From Rostratula benghalensis (Eukaryota > Chordata > Aves > Charadriiformes > Rostratulidae), in assembly GCA_013399305.1 (NCBI GenBank), contig VXAI01000066.1, forward strand, positions 896,700 through 960,699: a DNA stretch of 64,000 nt, read 5' to 3'. The notes under the pieces were generated by a model. The model was not told the DNA's origin. It worked only from the letters and a program-made list of their open reading frames with translations, and ran no database searches. The position numbers and the translations under genes are program-made. Position 1 is the stretch's first letter. Each line of letters begins with the position of its first letter. Of this stretch, positions 36,427 through 50,372 are shown piece after piece.

Positions 36427-39400
36427 CTGAGGATTCAGGGAGGACAACGTGCCCCTGGTTAAATGCTTGTGCACTAAGGCAATGCATATTTGAGTCCAAC
36501 AGCTGGGCTTTTGCCCTTAAAGCATTTTGTTTTTTTAATGTGTATGCTGTCATGGAAAGTAAGACCTGATCACCAGCCCGAGGTGTTCATGCGCTCTGTC
36601 TGTATGGCAAAACAGTTCCATTAAACACTTTAAACAAGGGCAAGAGTTGCATTACAACATGACAGATGACAGTAGATGATGGAGCACTTTCTAACTGTGA
36701 CCTGTTACGTCCAAGGAAGATTTAAGAATATTATTCTCACAACTGGTCAATGAGATATTTAGGATAGAGAGGAAGGGAAGAAGAAAGGGTGAAATGGCAA
36801 CTGGCTAGTATGTCAGACACGACAGTCAAATGTTACCAGAACTCAATCCTGGAGAAATATGGACTTCACAGTAAAGGTTGCTTAAAACAAAAGCCCATTT
36901 ATCTGAATAGTGAAGACATTTAATCAATTTACATGAAGGATTTCAAAATTAGTCAGACTGTAATGAACTATGAAATACTGATTAATGAATTTTTGCAATG
37001 TTTGATTAGAAACTTAACGTGTATGCTAGCACATTTTGCCATCACAGCGTTTATAAGCTAATATTTGTTGCTTTAAAATTACCAGAGTGTAAATAGTCTC
37101 AGGATTATGGGGCTGAGCATGTTTACTATTAAACAGTCATTTTATTACAAAAGTTATTTGTAAGAATTAACTTACTGAAATCTCTTGTTAAATTGATTAA
37201 ATAACAAAAGGATACCTTCATATTTGCCTATCCTACCTCATTTTTGTGACAGTTCCTTTACTTCTAGATCTTTCTGGCAGTGCATTAAGCAATCTGAGTA
37301 ACACCTGTCATTTAGGACCCATTTTCCCATTAATCCTACCCAGATTAAGAAATAAATCAAGTTTCATTTAATACCCAATGTATAGCAAGTTTATAGTTAC
37401 ACAGAAATGCAGGTCATTTACCTGAAATTTTACCGTCTAAAGGGCAACCAAGGAAAAATGAGCCATTGGCATTCCCACCACAGTCTTTTGGAATTTTACT
37501 ACTGACCTGACAGGGAGCTAAGAACAAGCAAGAAGTAAGAAAATAAACGCAGCTCAAGACCATTTAATATTATGATAAAAATAAAGTTTCAGTCAAGTAT
37601 CATAAAAACAACCAGCTTTCATATCTGCAGTGCAAAGCATACACATGGTTAGGAAACATGAATTGTTTGTAAATACACACATGAAGAAATGAGTTGTGTG
37701 CAAAACAGTCCCTTATATGAAAATGAAAAAAGTTACTTCTACATACTCCTCTTTATTATTGTTATTATCTCTTCTCGGATACCAATTAATGAGCTATACT
37801 GACATCACTTTTTGCCGTTATGCAGCAAGTCATCATTAAGGAGAAGACCCAGATAGTCCTTGCCTTACTGTCAATTTTTGGCTAATTAGCCGAAATGGTC
37901 AGTTGTGGGACTCCTAAATGCTAAGAAGTGAGACTTTGAGTAAGTTCTATATATCGGTTCAGTCCTTTTTTTTTTTTAATCATAGATACTTCTGAAAAGC
38001 ATTCATTCTCCAATCACCATTTTTCAAATGACATTGTTACATCACCTTAAAATTTACTCTCAATATGCATTTCTTTTATTTGAATCACAGGCATCAGGGA
38101 AATTACTTTCTGAGACTTTCTGTGTTTTATTTTTTCTTATGCAGCCTTAGGAAGTCATAATCTTGTTAATTAGAGTCACATAATCCAAGCTAGTTAAAAC
38201 AAAACCAAAAAACCCATACCTTCCTTTCATGACAATAATATTCCAACTAAAAATTACAATTGGTAACAAAGTTAACAAACCTAGAAAAAGATCACATCTT
38301 TTATGAGATCATCAACAAGTGTAACAGAGTGTCAGTAAACTATTTCTATAAAGTATTAGCATAACAATCTTGTTTTGTAATTGGTTAGATGGAGCTTCTT
38401 TTTACTGCATGTAAAATGAAGAGATCCCTTCATCCACAATGAAAAATGGAAAATCATTCAGTTTGGGGTTTGTGGTTGCTAGTAGCAACAAATACTGGAA
38501 TACTGCCATCTGGCCTCTTGTTTTAAATGAGATTTGAATAATCAATTTAATAATGGATAGAGTACATACTTAAAGAAATAATCACTTGTCATATCTTAAG
38601 AAAACTTTAGTATAAAAAAATCCATTGTATGAATTAATGTAGAGCACATCGACATCTGAAGAGATGAGGCAATTTCTGTTTTCCTTACCATTGCCTCAAA
38701 ACCTGAAGCTTACAAGGTTTTAGGTGATCCGATCAGAGGTGATTTAACAATCAGGAAGAATACTAAGAGTGATCGGTTTGTTACAGGCGTTCAAATCCAG
38801 TAACCACCTAGTAGAGACTAAACTGTCTAGAAACACGACATTTTGAACCTATGATATCCATAAGAAAAGAAATGAAATCAAACACAGCAGAGAAAGAAGC
38901 TGAAATGGGTAAAATATACGTGTTACTTTTGCTATTTTTGCACAGGGCAAAATTAGAGTTCAGAACACGGGAACTCCAAAGTTACAAACGTTTCCTTCAT
39001 TCAGAAGAAGTCTATACAGCTGGCAAAGAGTTCCCACACACCATGGAAAGAGCAGCAATAGGATCTAAGTGTTGGTTCTGTCCCGGAAAGGTTGGAGTGT
39101 TATAAAGACACTTAATTCTGTTTGCACACAAAAATGGTCATCACAGGAGGAAAGAAACAGGATTCTGATGCTCGATCACAGCCAATCAGGAAACCACAAC
39201 CACTGTGGACTAAACAAGACACAAGGTAAGCCTTAGTCACATTCTTCACCAGCGTTGGGTTTGACTGGGACTCAAAGTAACTGTTTTCAAATAAGCTTGC
39301 GCAAATCAAGTTCATCCCTTAGAATCCCTTGAAAAGCTTCACCCTTAAGTTGTGCATGTAATGAATGCAACTCCTACATTGCAGCACTTTGATAGCAATT

Positions 39401-42400
39401 TTGAGATCAGCTGTATTTACAACACCTCTTTAGGAAAGAAGATGCTTCAAAAGCCTGGCTTGTATCTAGGCTACCACCTTCCTTTCCCAAGTTACACAGG
39501 CTTCCACGTACAAACACAAATAATGCCCAGGAATGACAAAATGTACGAGATTTGTCCAATTTTCCATAGTCTGTGGCTTTGAAGTAAGACAGACTTCACC
39601 TTATTCGACAGGTGCCAACAATATCATCATTCCCACTTCATATGATTTATTCTTATTGGTAACCTGCCAGCTGGCATCGAGTGCGCAACGAGAGCTGCCA
39701 GTCAAGTGACTTGATCTGAGACAGAGCCTGGATTCCCGGCAGGACTGCACACACAGGCAGGGCTCCAGTGACTGGCAGGTGTCATTTATAATTTCCATTA
39801 CTTGTGGGCTTATTATGACTTTTCCCCACGAATAGGGAGTAAGTTTTGATAATGAATGCGGCCAATGTTACAACGAACGCATTGATGTAATTTGAGCCAC
39901 TGAATAGCGATATATATTCTTAAATAAAATGAAAATATAGAAGCGCCAGGTGGTTCAAAGATAATATAATCTCTATACATAAGCTTTTCAGCGCAGTCAG
40001 GTAGACCCACAAGTTGCAGTTTCACAGGGTGTGAATCACAATGGGAAGCTTGTAGGAGAGGATTGTTTAAGCCTTTACTTCAATACTTATTGCTGTTTGC
40101 AGCAGTTTCTTGTAACCATTTATCTCTGGCATTTATAAAACGCTAATCACCATGGAAATGCCTAGTACACGTCCCAGGCAAAAAAGACAGAAAGTCACTG
40201 GCTCCTTCATCAGGTCTTTTATCTCAGAAGTAATATCTGTAGGTGGCTTTCCCATGCAATATTCTATTTTAATATACACTTTTCCTCATGAACTAAACAG
40301 ATTTTTAAAACTTCTGAATGTGGAAAAGGACAGATTGTTAATTAACTTCCCCCAAAATACCTTTATAACATAAGAGTAAAAGAAGAGCTAATAATGGGCT
40401 TTCACTGATCAAAAGGAGGAGGAAAGCACTATGTCAAGGAACTTGAGGAAAATGTCCTTTGCTCACCCAAAACAAGTGGGTCATATACAAATCAATAAGT
40501 TCCCAGGGAAAACAGCTACTCACATTCCAACTCAAGACAGCTAGTGTAATACTGAATTAAATATTTTTTTCCAACTAAGGGAGGTGGGGTGTCATAAAAA
40601 TTTTCAGAGAAGTCCACTAAAGGAATAGTTTACATACAGTAAATACAGTTTAGTTAAAAACAATACAAAAAGTGAAAACCAACAAACCACCAAAAATACC
40701 CCAACAAACAACAAAACAGGTAGCCAACAAAAGAGCATATTATGTCTATGATATAATCTTCACGTTATATCTGAGCTGGGGAAATAAACAAAAGCTCAAG
40801 GAGCGAGGTGCTGCTGAGCCAGGAATCTAGAACCGTCTAACTCAAGGTTTATAATCCCTCAGCCACCTCTGTCTTTTTTTCAAGGCCTGTAGGCTCTGCC
40901 ATACATATTGCTTTGTGTTCCAGAGAAGGCATGTTGTAGAAAGGCACTCTCCCTAACAGAGCAGGTATCCTTTCTCCTCACCAGATGTGACAGATATTCA
41001 TCAGAATGAAAATCAAACACTAAAGAAGATCAATCTCCCAAAAGTGAGCTTTCTCAGCATGACTCCAGTACTTACGCTCTTTGTGCATCAACTGAGGTCT
41101 AGCAACAAACAATGTGGGGATCAGTTCTACCAGGCAGAACAGGGAACATCTCTGCTCTGAAACACAAACACTTCAAATTCCCAGCTGTCATAAAGTCACA
41201 TATGTTAGACATCAAGCCAAGAGATGCTTATTAGCAACTTTACTTGCAGCACTCAAAAGAGACGCTTATTAGCTTTACTTGCAGCACTTAAGTGGGAGCA
41301 TTGTCAAGCCTTCTTTTTAAAAACACCACTTTTAATCTTTAACAAAACTATTGAAATAGCATGAATAAAACGCTATCCACATGTGAAGAAATTTATTTTT
41401 CTTTCCTGTTCTAAAGTTTGTATCTTTTGGTTGTTAACATTTAAAGAAAGTACTCAAAAAAAAAAATCTCCCTGAGGGTCTATCCTCATAAAGCCCTTTC
41501 ATAGACAAAGCACTCTGAAGATTTTTTTTTTCTTTTTCATTTTAGAAAGACAAGAGGAATAACATTACATCAGAGAGTAATGTTGTCCTTACTCTATGAT
41601 AATCGTAAAGTTAGCAAGCCAGATGTTGCTTTCACCTGCACCTAGTGCAATCTATTTCCAGCTCACTTAATAAAACCACAATTGGAATTGTGGCTCAGAA
41701 AGTGTTGAGAAAATACAAAAATACAAAGCAGATGGGAAAGGACAGTTATGTGTACATGGACATAGCAGTAAAAAAACTTGATTTCCTAAGTTTTCTTGTG
41801 AGCTCCGTGCTTATCAGGCTGTTTTAAGCCATGCAGCATTCTGAACAATGTTCTCTTCCCAAAATCAATGCACACATACCTTACCAGAAACATGTTCTTA
41901 GAAAATATTCTGACTTTTTTTCCTCTAAATTTAACAGACCAGATAATTTTCAACAGACAGAACTTCACTGAAATCTTCAGAGAATTAATGGAATATGAGG
42001 TAAAATATGAATATCACAAAAATCATCATGCATGTGAAGGTATTTACGTAGTAAACTGTAATAAGTATCAAGAGTCAGCCACAAGAAGTAAAAAGGTTAA
42101 TACTGCTTGCACTACACCTCCTCAAAGACCTGTAAAGCCAACCCTGCATAGCTGACCAACAGCCAGTGATGACACCTTGCACGATACAGTTAGGAAGGGA
42201 AACCACACATGTCAGCCTGCTCAATGCAGAGGTGCTCAAGACAACAAATACCAAATGCTGCAGAAAAATGGTAAAGATAGTGAAATTTTGTCTGGTTAGG
42301 TATGCTCTGAAACTGACCACTAACTGAGTTTTATTTATCACGCTTTCAAATGAGTAAGTTTATGAAACCTCCAAATCATCAGAGCTGCTCCACATGAAAC

Positions 42401-43565
42401 CATCCCTGTAGCTTATGGTTGTGTGTATTTATGAAGCAAAAATGCAAGGTTTTTTTCAAAACCAGGTGCAAATATAGATGCTATTTTTAGAATTTTTAAT
42501 TTTTTGGATGTCATGTCCCTTTTTTTAACTAGAATGACAAACTTTACTAAAAATTTGCTGTTCAATCTATTAATTTGCTCGGTGTGTTTAATGATGCATA
42601 TTCAAATGGTCTAGGGACGTTGTTACAGAGTAAAGGACTTTACTGTGGCAAACACTGAGTGACTCAGATTTTTAAAAAGGAATCTGGAAAACATCCCATG
42701 TAATGCATCTGCTCATCTAACATAAAATTCTGAGGCGAAGGTTCCCTAAGTGGGAGGGAAATATGATTATGTACTTGGCATCAATCTGAACTATACCACA
42801 TTCATTTTCTTCTGTGAAAAACCAGGGAGAGATGTGACCCTTCTGATTCTGACCCACGTGATTCTACTGAACTACAAAATACACGACTTGTTCTAACAGG
42901 ACAAGATACAGAAAACTCTGTGTGAGCTGTTGCTTATCCAGAGAGCACCCTGCTATGTCTGAAGTGGGACCCACGTACACAGAATAATGGTTCGTGGGAA
43001 ACAGGCCTGAATGAACCGTGTGCAAGTGAGAATGCAGAGAGTGTGAATATGATTAGGGAATGGAGACTGCTGGCCAAATAGAAGATGAGGAGTTCAAAAA
43101 AGGGGGGGAAAAAAAAACCACCAAAAAACCCCTCAAAAACCAACAGGTGAGGAATGTTCATAAAGTTTCTTCTTTGGGCTAATAACTGACAAGTCTGTGA
43201 AAGTCTGAGGTGTTTCTAGATGTTTTCATTACAGTTTTCTGCAACAGCCCTGTGGGTTTATCTTGACACACCTTGATAGCATGTGTTTCAACTCTGCAGG
43301 AAAACAGTGATGGACCTACATGAGCTTCTCCTGGCAAGTACACTCAATAACTTCTTTCTAGAATACAAGGAGGTAGAAGGAAAATGAGGACCAGACTCCT
43401 AAGAAGCATTTTTCTTCCCTTCAGTGTAAATGGACAATATTATAGGGTATGAAGGTCATTTTCCTCAGGTTCTCCTTTGTTAAGCACAACATTCTCCTAC
43501 TTTACATAAAGTTAAAAAAAAAAAATAAATTCACCATTATTAACATACCATACCTTCTTTTTCAG
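36427..43565. other. non-coding stretch (proposed intron)
   Basis: No supported gene. It holds a splice-bounded block at 37422-37517 that is out of phase with the model, an ORF with a Kozak-like ATG at 39134-39225 plus followed by a donor, and the small tandem duplication at 41221-41293. Otherwise AT-rich DNA. Confidence 0.4.
41221..41293 (+). repeat. imperfect tandem duplication, two copies
   Basis: Copy one starts gagatgcttattagcaactt and copy two starts gagacgcttattagctttac. Both share 'ctttacttgcagcact'. The copies are adjacent (about 38 and 35 bases) and differ by one substitution and a 4-base deletion in the aligned core, suggesting a fairly recent local duplication. Confidence 0.85.
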
Positions 43566-46099
43566 ACACAAAGTGGACCAAGATGCCCTACCCATTCTGC
43601 AGTGCAACAGTTTGTGACACAGAGAACAATCTGATGGATTTCTTCACAGTTTACTATGTAAGGACTGCAAATGGAATGTTCGTGATGTTCTGTGGATGGG
43701 CAAAGGGGAACGCTCTATGATAACCTTGTTCCAACAACTGTGCCATGATCAGAACAAACCCTGTGGAGAAGCAGGAGAGGAACCTTGTGCCTGCCCTTGA
43801 AGTGACCCAGCTTTCAGCCCAGCAGGCCCCAGGAGCCGCTGGCAGAGCAGGACAGTGGGGAGAGCAGGGACACAGTTTGCAGCAAAACCCAAACTGGAAG
43901 TTTCCAGACTAAAGAAGGGGTCTGTCAGCAGCGTGGAGCAGATCCAAGCCTTGAAGCCAATACAAAAAGAAATTTTCTAGGTATCAGAGAGGACGGTGTG
44001 AAGTTTGTTTTAATGCAGAAGCCACTAAGCCAACGGACTGAAAAGCAAAATAGGAGAATCCATCTCTTTCCCAGTCTGCAGCAGGCTGGAGTCGTTTATT
44101 TTATTCCCCTTTTGTGGGTTTTTCTCTCATTCAGAAATTCTGTGCCCTGTTACCAAATTACTTTATGTTGTATTATTAGTGTATTTTGATTAATATGGCT
44201 TTAAAGGTGGGAAGCATTTTGGCTAGCTGATTTTAAAGGAAAGGGGAGGGGAGGGGCAGATTCACCTCCAGTTGTCCTATATTCCAGCTCATACTGGTAT
44301 CTCTGATACTAGCAGGTAGTGAAATCCAGCAGCTGGATCCATGTTTCACTTATACTAGTACTGCAGTTAAAGCACAGAATGGGTAGCACTACATATCACA
44401 TTTCACTGTGCATCTCCACAATAATGGGTCCAACATCTGCCATGAAGCAGCAGCGTTCTAAGTCTGTCGTGAACTGAAGGCCACATAACAGGTTTTGAAA
44501 TAACCAAAAACATTGCGCTTCAGGGGTAACTTAGTTAAGTTAGACACCTTAGAATAGAAGGGTATATTCAGAAGTGCAGAGACTGAACAATGCATGCCCA
44601 GACAATTCCCTGTCCACACCAGCATCACTGGTCTAGCAGTCTTCTGTTTCGGTATTTTTCATAGAAAAAGCAACATATATTTGGGAACCACTACTGAACT
44701 ACTAACAAAACAGTCATCTTTCTTTCAATTCTTCTGCTTCTTAAATGGGTCAGCCAGTAAACATGATGCAGGGTGATGAAAGAAAATCTACTACATATTT
44801 TTTTAGGTTATTAGAATAACCAGAAGTCTCTGACAAACAAATATTTTCTTCCTACAATAATCATCCAAAATGATGGATGATGATTTCCAAGAAACTGTAA
44901 ATATTAGGCCTTAATATTTAGAAGTAGCAGAAAACTAGAGCACATGAAAGCTGACTGAATTTGAGTATTAAGGGTCAGGTGGTCTATTAATACATAGTAG
45001 AATTAAGAGAAGCTTTGATGTTTCATGTATGCTTATAGAGACAGTACAACAAAAATCACTGATCGATACGCTAATAGAAGCCACAATAAGGAAATGAGAA
45101 ATATACTGCAGACAGAATTAGTACCTATTTGTATCCTAAATGCAATATACAGAATACTTTTATAAGAAAAGCATTATGACACAGTAATCTGGCCATGAGA
45201 GGGTAATTGACTTAAGATATTCTGATAAAGATCGATTGCTAAGGTTTGGAGTTATGACACCAACAAAGTTACAATGACATTAGCACAAAGAGAGAGACAC
45301 AAATCCATTATAAAGATACAATCAAATATTCAAAAAAGCCTGGCATGCTCATTACTTATTCATGCTAATACAAGTATATTAAGAAATCTAAACAGTGTTA
45401 GCGCTCAATCACTCACAAACCAAATGAGGTTTTGCATTTATCAGCCACCAGTCATCAGGAACGTAACATTAGCTGTACAAAGGTGGTAATATGACATAAC
45501 TGGAGATATTTATATCAGCCTACACAGACCAAGAGATACAGTAGGATTTATTAAACTGAGTAATGCCTTCACATTCAGCACAGCAATAAAAGAAATGGCT
45601 CCGCAGAAGTCATTTCCCCAGACAATAAGATTTACCTTCATAATCACTTAAAAAAAACTGTATATGCTTTCAAGGGTCTAAAACAATCTTCTCACCCTTA
45701 ATAAACAATTTGTGGTTAAGTTTGCAAATAGAGAATTGGGTGCTAAAAATTTTAAAACATACCCCAAAAAGCAAGCAAGTTGTCAGGGAGTCTGTCTTAG
45801 GTTTTAGCACTTTTTCTCTCAGACTGGTTAAAGACACCGACGTTAATTTAGACTCAAATGGATTCTTATAAATTTAATAAGACCACCTCCATATTGCACT
45901 TGGATCTGAAATGGTTTCATCATCCAGTCAAACCCGAGACACTCAGTCAGGCTGGGATACACAGTGGGTTTATTTCTCAGATCAGGCAGGCTTCTTTTTA
46001 ATCCTTTTCTTGGATGTGCATCAGTTATTTTGCTGTAAATTTTTTTAGTGTTACTTGGTATGCCTTTAGCTTCCTTGCTCATCAGGTAAGTAGGTATGG

Positions 46100-46345
46100 T
46101 CTGGAACCACCCTGGATAAACTGCCCATTTCAGTGAGAGAGAGACCCATCATCAGGGCCTTGAGGCTCCCTGGCCATCACAGGGCTGTTTCTGACCCCTG
46201 CCTCTTTCCCTCACTGGGCCTGATCCTGACCCCCACCCAGCAGGCTGACATCCCTGGGGGGGGATGGGACCAGCTGGGTGTCTGATGGCCCTACTTGAGG
46301 CAGTGGGATGAGCTCTGGTCATGAGACCCTGCCCCATCACCTTTA
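46100..46345. other. GC-rich island of unknown origin
   Basis: A sharply bounded stretch rich in CCCTG/CAGGG-like words within AT-rich DNA, including an 8-G run at 46256-46263. It has few CpG, so it is not a typical CpG island. It may be part of a transposable element (LTR or 5' part of a LINE), but I recognise no consensus. Frames through it are open mainly because of its composition. Confidence 0.5.
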
Positions 46346-49300
46346 ACTTTTCCAGAGTTAATTCTTTATGTTGTACTAAACAGCTAAGCTTTTCTCACCG
46401 ATAATGAAATTGGAAAAAAAATTGATTGGGTGCAGGGCAGAAATCAAACTTTGATCACCAAAACAACAAAAAAATAATCCTAGAGCTGGACAAAATACTA
46501 AAGACTGCTATAGTTATATGTTGCATGACATACCTCCTAGGGCAAGGACACAGTGCATCTGCAGAAGATGTTTACACTTGCTTTACAGCAGCGCTTGAGT
46601 AAGGTATTGCTTCAGTTTGATCCTGATGACATGCCATTTATAAACTGTGACTGATAAATCTAATGCCTCTGAAATCAGATAAAACTTTGATAAATGACTT
46701 CTTAGTGAGCAGGCTGCAATAGCTACCTCTGTCCACATTTAGCCACCCTGCTGCAATCAGCACCATTTTGTTTAATCAACAGTTCAGGCAACAATGCATT
46801 TGAAAGCTATCACACCATTAAGAGATGTGAAGATATTCTTTTCCTGAAGGGTACGTTAAGACAGAAAACTACAAAAACTAAACTTTCTGTAGCAGTTTTT
46901 ATAGCATGAGTGCTTGGCTAGGAAGAGTCACACAATTTTAAGAAAGACTTTTATTCCAAGGGCTTTTCCCATATTTCGTGGTGATAAGACGGAGAAAGAC
47001 CCTGTAGCAGAGTCAAACACACACGGTAACACAATCATTTTCTCCTTCATAGATAAGTTAAAGGATCCCTGGTGCTTTAGGAAAAGAAAAAAAAAATTAT
47101 GCAAGGGTGACTTAAATACCAAAATGATTTTAAAAAGCCTAGAACTACAGCAGTGTGGGGGGAAAAAAATTAAAGTTAACACAGTACAAAATTTGTGCCA
47201 AGGCTGCAACTTGTTTTCCACAGTCGGGGAAATTCTCTGTAAAAATGAAAAATGAATTTACAGTGATGTCAAAGAGCACGAAGTGCAGAAGATCAAGTAG
47301 AGACAGATTTGTTTATATCCAGAGCACATCAGCCTGCTGGGCAGAATAACTAACAATTCCTAGATGTTAAACACTTGCTATTTACACCTTCCCTCTGGAT
47401 TTTGTGAACAGGTTGCGTGTGGCTGAGTGCAGAAGTATAATATTGTTCATTTGATCCTCACACAGTGGCACCAAGTTTCCAAAACAGCAAATGATTTTTG
47501 AAACAGAATGATAGCATCGTGTTTGTCACTTACTTTAACTAGTTAGCACCCACATGACCTAATTTTTTTCACTCTAAGTGGAAATATTATTCCTATCTTA
47601 CATTCTAATTTTAACTCTGCTTGAACAGCATAGCAGGACAGAGTTACAAAGCTTCCAGAACTGACAAAGCCAGAAGAAAAATCAGCAATTAGGAAGGAGG
47701 TGGGTCAGCAATTACCTATCAAAAAAATTATCCTCAGTTATTCCAGGAGAATAGTCTACATTTCTTCAGCTAGGAAGGAGATATATGTTGGACCAATTTT
47801 TGGAGGGTAATAGCTTACTCCCAAATTCAGGAGGAGTCTGCTAATCTAGGTGATGGTGGTATCTAAAAGCAAGCAATGAAATAATCTAGCACAGGTACTG
47901 TTTTAGTTGTGATGTTCACAAGCTGACATAAGAGAAAGCTTAAAAAAGTCGAAAGATAAGATCAAGTATTTTAATGAACAGTGACAAAATCCCATTATTC
48001 AGCCTTTAACATCTTCTATGAGAAGAGGGCAGAAGGACCAAACAGTGGAGTGACTGCGAACTGGATTGTGCATCAGTCACAACTAAAATCAAAATCTTAT
48101 GATAGTCAGAACTCCCAGATAAGTTAAATTAATAAAGCTAAGGGTTATGCTCCCTACCTTACCTTTGTTTTCACCTATGTTAGGCAATAGCCAAGTACAG
48201 AATAATGCAAAATCACTGTGTACAACTAATTTCATTCTCAAACACAATCTCTCCTTTGTCTTCAGAAATTAAACAGGAAGCAGAATTAACTAGATAAAGA
48301 AGATTTGGGTTGATCTAAACAAGCAACTTTCACCTAGTCACAAGGAATGACAAATTGAAAACTTTTCCACAATGCAGGTATACAATTAAATTCTGCTATC
48401 GAATGAAATAATTGGGACCCACATAACATATGCGACATCACTCCAATCATCGCGTCCCTGCTTGCTGACTATTAATCTTTCTCTGCCCAGTTTCCACTTC
48501 ATCTTGGAATGAGAACAAAATGATAAAGAGATAAACCTAGCTAGTACAGTACACAAAATAACACAGTGTTTCCTAATTTAACCCTCCACTGATCGCTCTC
48601 CACTTTTCAGTTTTTCTAGAGTAGAGGTTGAGATAGTAAGTTTCTAAACAGCTAGTTGCAAGTGGTAACTTTAAACATTTCACCTTTTTGCTGATGTTCG
48701 TTTTCAGAGCACCACTAAGATGTACCACCAAAAACACCAGGACAGCCCCCCACTGTTCCCCACAGATCCAAGAGATAATTATTTGACATTGAAAATCCAT
48801 TAGTTTTTGAGGAAGGAGTTCAGGCTACAGCTTATCGACAAGATTTTTGGTTACTCAGCAGTTATGTAAATCAGAATTTGGCAACCGAACCCAGCCATGC
48901 CCGAGTTGCTCCTAAAATTCAGTCTCACTTTTATTTTACATTTGGTAAATAAGGAAGAGAAAAGAATGGAGAGGAGAGGAAACAATAAAATCAACTGGAT
49001 AGCAACGTTTAATGTCAAGACTTTTTCCTATAGGCTGAAATATGAGATTTCTTCTCCTCTCCTAAAGACTTTGTGACTTGATTTCTTTCAGTCTCAACTA
49101 CACTGATCTGCTTTAGTGCAGTACACATTGTCCTAGGTGTATGTGAGAGGAAAGGATCTCACACAAGAAAAAAATAAAAGAGTCAACAGTGCTGGGAGTG
49201 TAAGGAGACAAGGCATGAACTACTGGTTGCTCCTCATGCAAGAAATACTGGCCTGAATCCTACCGATAAAGGAAAGAAGTCATGGGCAGGATAAATTCTC

Positions 49301-49385
49301 CTTCAACTTTGACTTTATTATGTTATCTTTTGAAATATGATGATTTTGCTTGAAGCTTTTTGAATTCTCCAGGCATACTCTGGAT

Positions 49386-49401
49386 GGGGAGGGAGGGAGG
49401 G
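49386..49401 (+). other. G-quadruplex motif
   Basis: Four runs of three or more G separated by single A residues, a canonical intramolecular G-quadruplex pattern with one-base loops. Confidence 0.8.
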
Positions 49402-50359
49402 TGGATAGGTCTGGGGCATGCTGAAGTCCCATGCATCCATCTGCTTTGTACCAGAGCTTCATAAACCTCTCCAGTTTGGATTCATCAGAGACATGTTGAT
49501 ATTATGGGTAGTCATGAGTCAGCACAGCTTTGCTTTGAATTTTGAAAAACTCTATAAATCATTGAAAGCCCATGATCTTCACCCAAACAATCTTATCTTT
49601 CTTATCGCCCTATCTACTTTCTTCTGTAATCTGCATACTTCCCTTTTAAATTTCCCCTTCTCCTATTCACTTCTTCTAAGATTCCTCTTATCTGACACAT
49701 TTCTTTCTTTCTCAACCCTGCTTACAAAAGGATACTTTCCTTCAAAGAGTTGTTCCGATGACCACCTTAGTAGTTCTCATTTCAGCACAAAATAAACTGC
49801 TGTTTTGACGGTTGCATTCCAAATAAGTATTCCTCACCAGACTGTGTAGGCTTAATGCAGCACAGATCAGGAGAACAAAGACATTAAAATTCGCATGTCA
49901 AGAGCTAGATAAAGAAAATATTATTAAAAGGGGATAAATGGATTAGAAAGGAATTGGATATTTCTGAGTATTTTCTTTATTTTCAAACTATCTGTACCTG
50001 ACATAGGACAGAAATTTTGGACAAACAACCCAGATTTAATATAGATCAACCAAAAGTGAAATCACAGTGTATGATTGCAAAAGATCTGTTCTGTACAAAA
50101 CTGGCTTTTCCTGGAGAGGAAAGCCAAGATAAAACTGGCATAAATTTAACATGATACATTCTTCAATTGTTTGTTTGATTCCATAATACAAATGCATAGT
50201 TAACCCCTAGTTAAAGAGCATAGGGCACCACCTTAGGTGTATGGCAGATATGGTCCATCTAGAGTTACTAAAAAGCTGTCCAGTATAGTGTGAGTGATAC
50301 ACAAGCTACTTTAAGAGACACTCAGACCCCCCAAAAATTAAAAATAAAAAATAAAAAAA

Positions 50360-50372
50360 GGGGGGGGGGGGG
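50360..50372 (+). repeat. poly-G tract after A-rich run
   Basis: Thirteen G residues directly preceded by about 30 bases of A with occasional T. It is a composite simple repeat and a likely site of assembly length error. Confidence 0.95.

Noticed and set aside
39134..39225. Plus-strand ATG in a good context with an open frame to a donor ACAAG|GTAAGC
   Set aside because: There is no promoter-like region upstream and no following exon in phase.
41069..41118. Minus-strand 50-base block with a fair acceptor and donor GAGC|GTAAGT
   Set aside because: It joins in phase to 37422-37517 but neither fits the main chain; it is short and could be chance.
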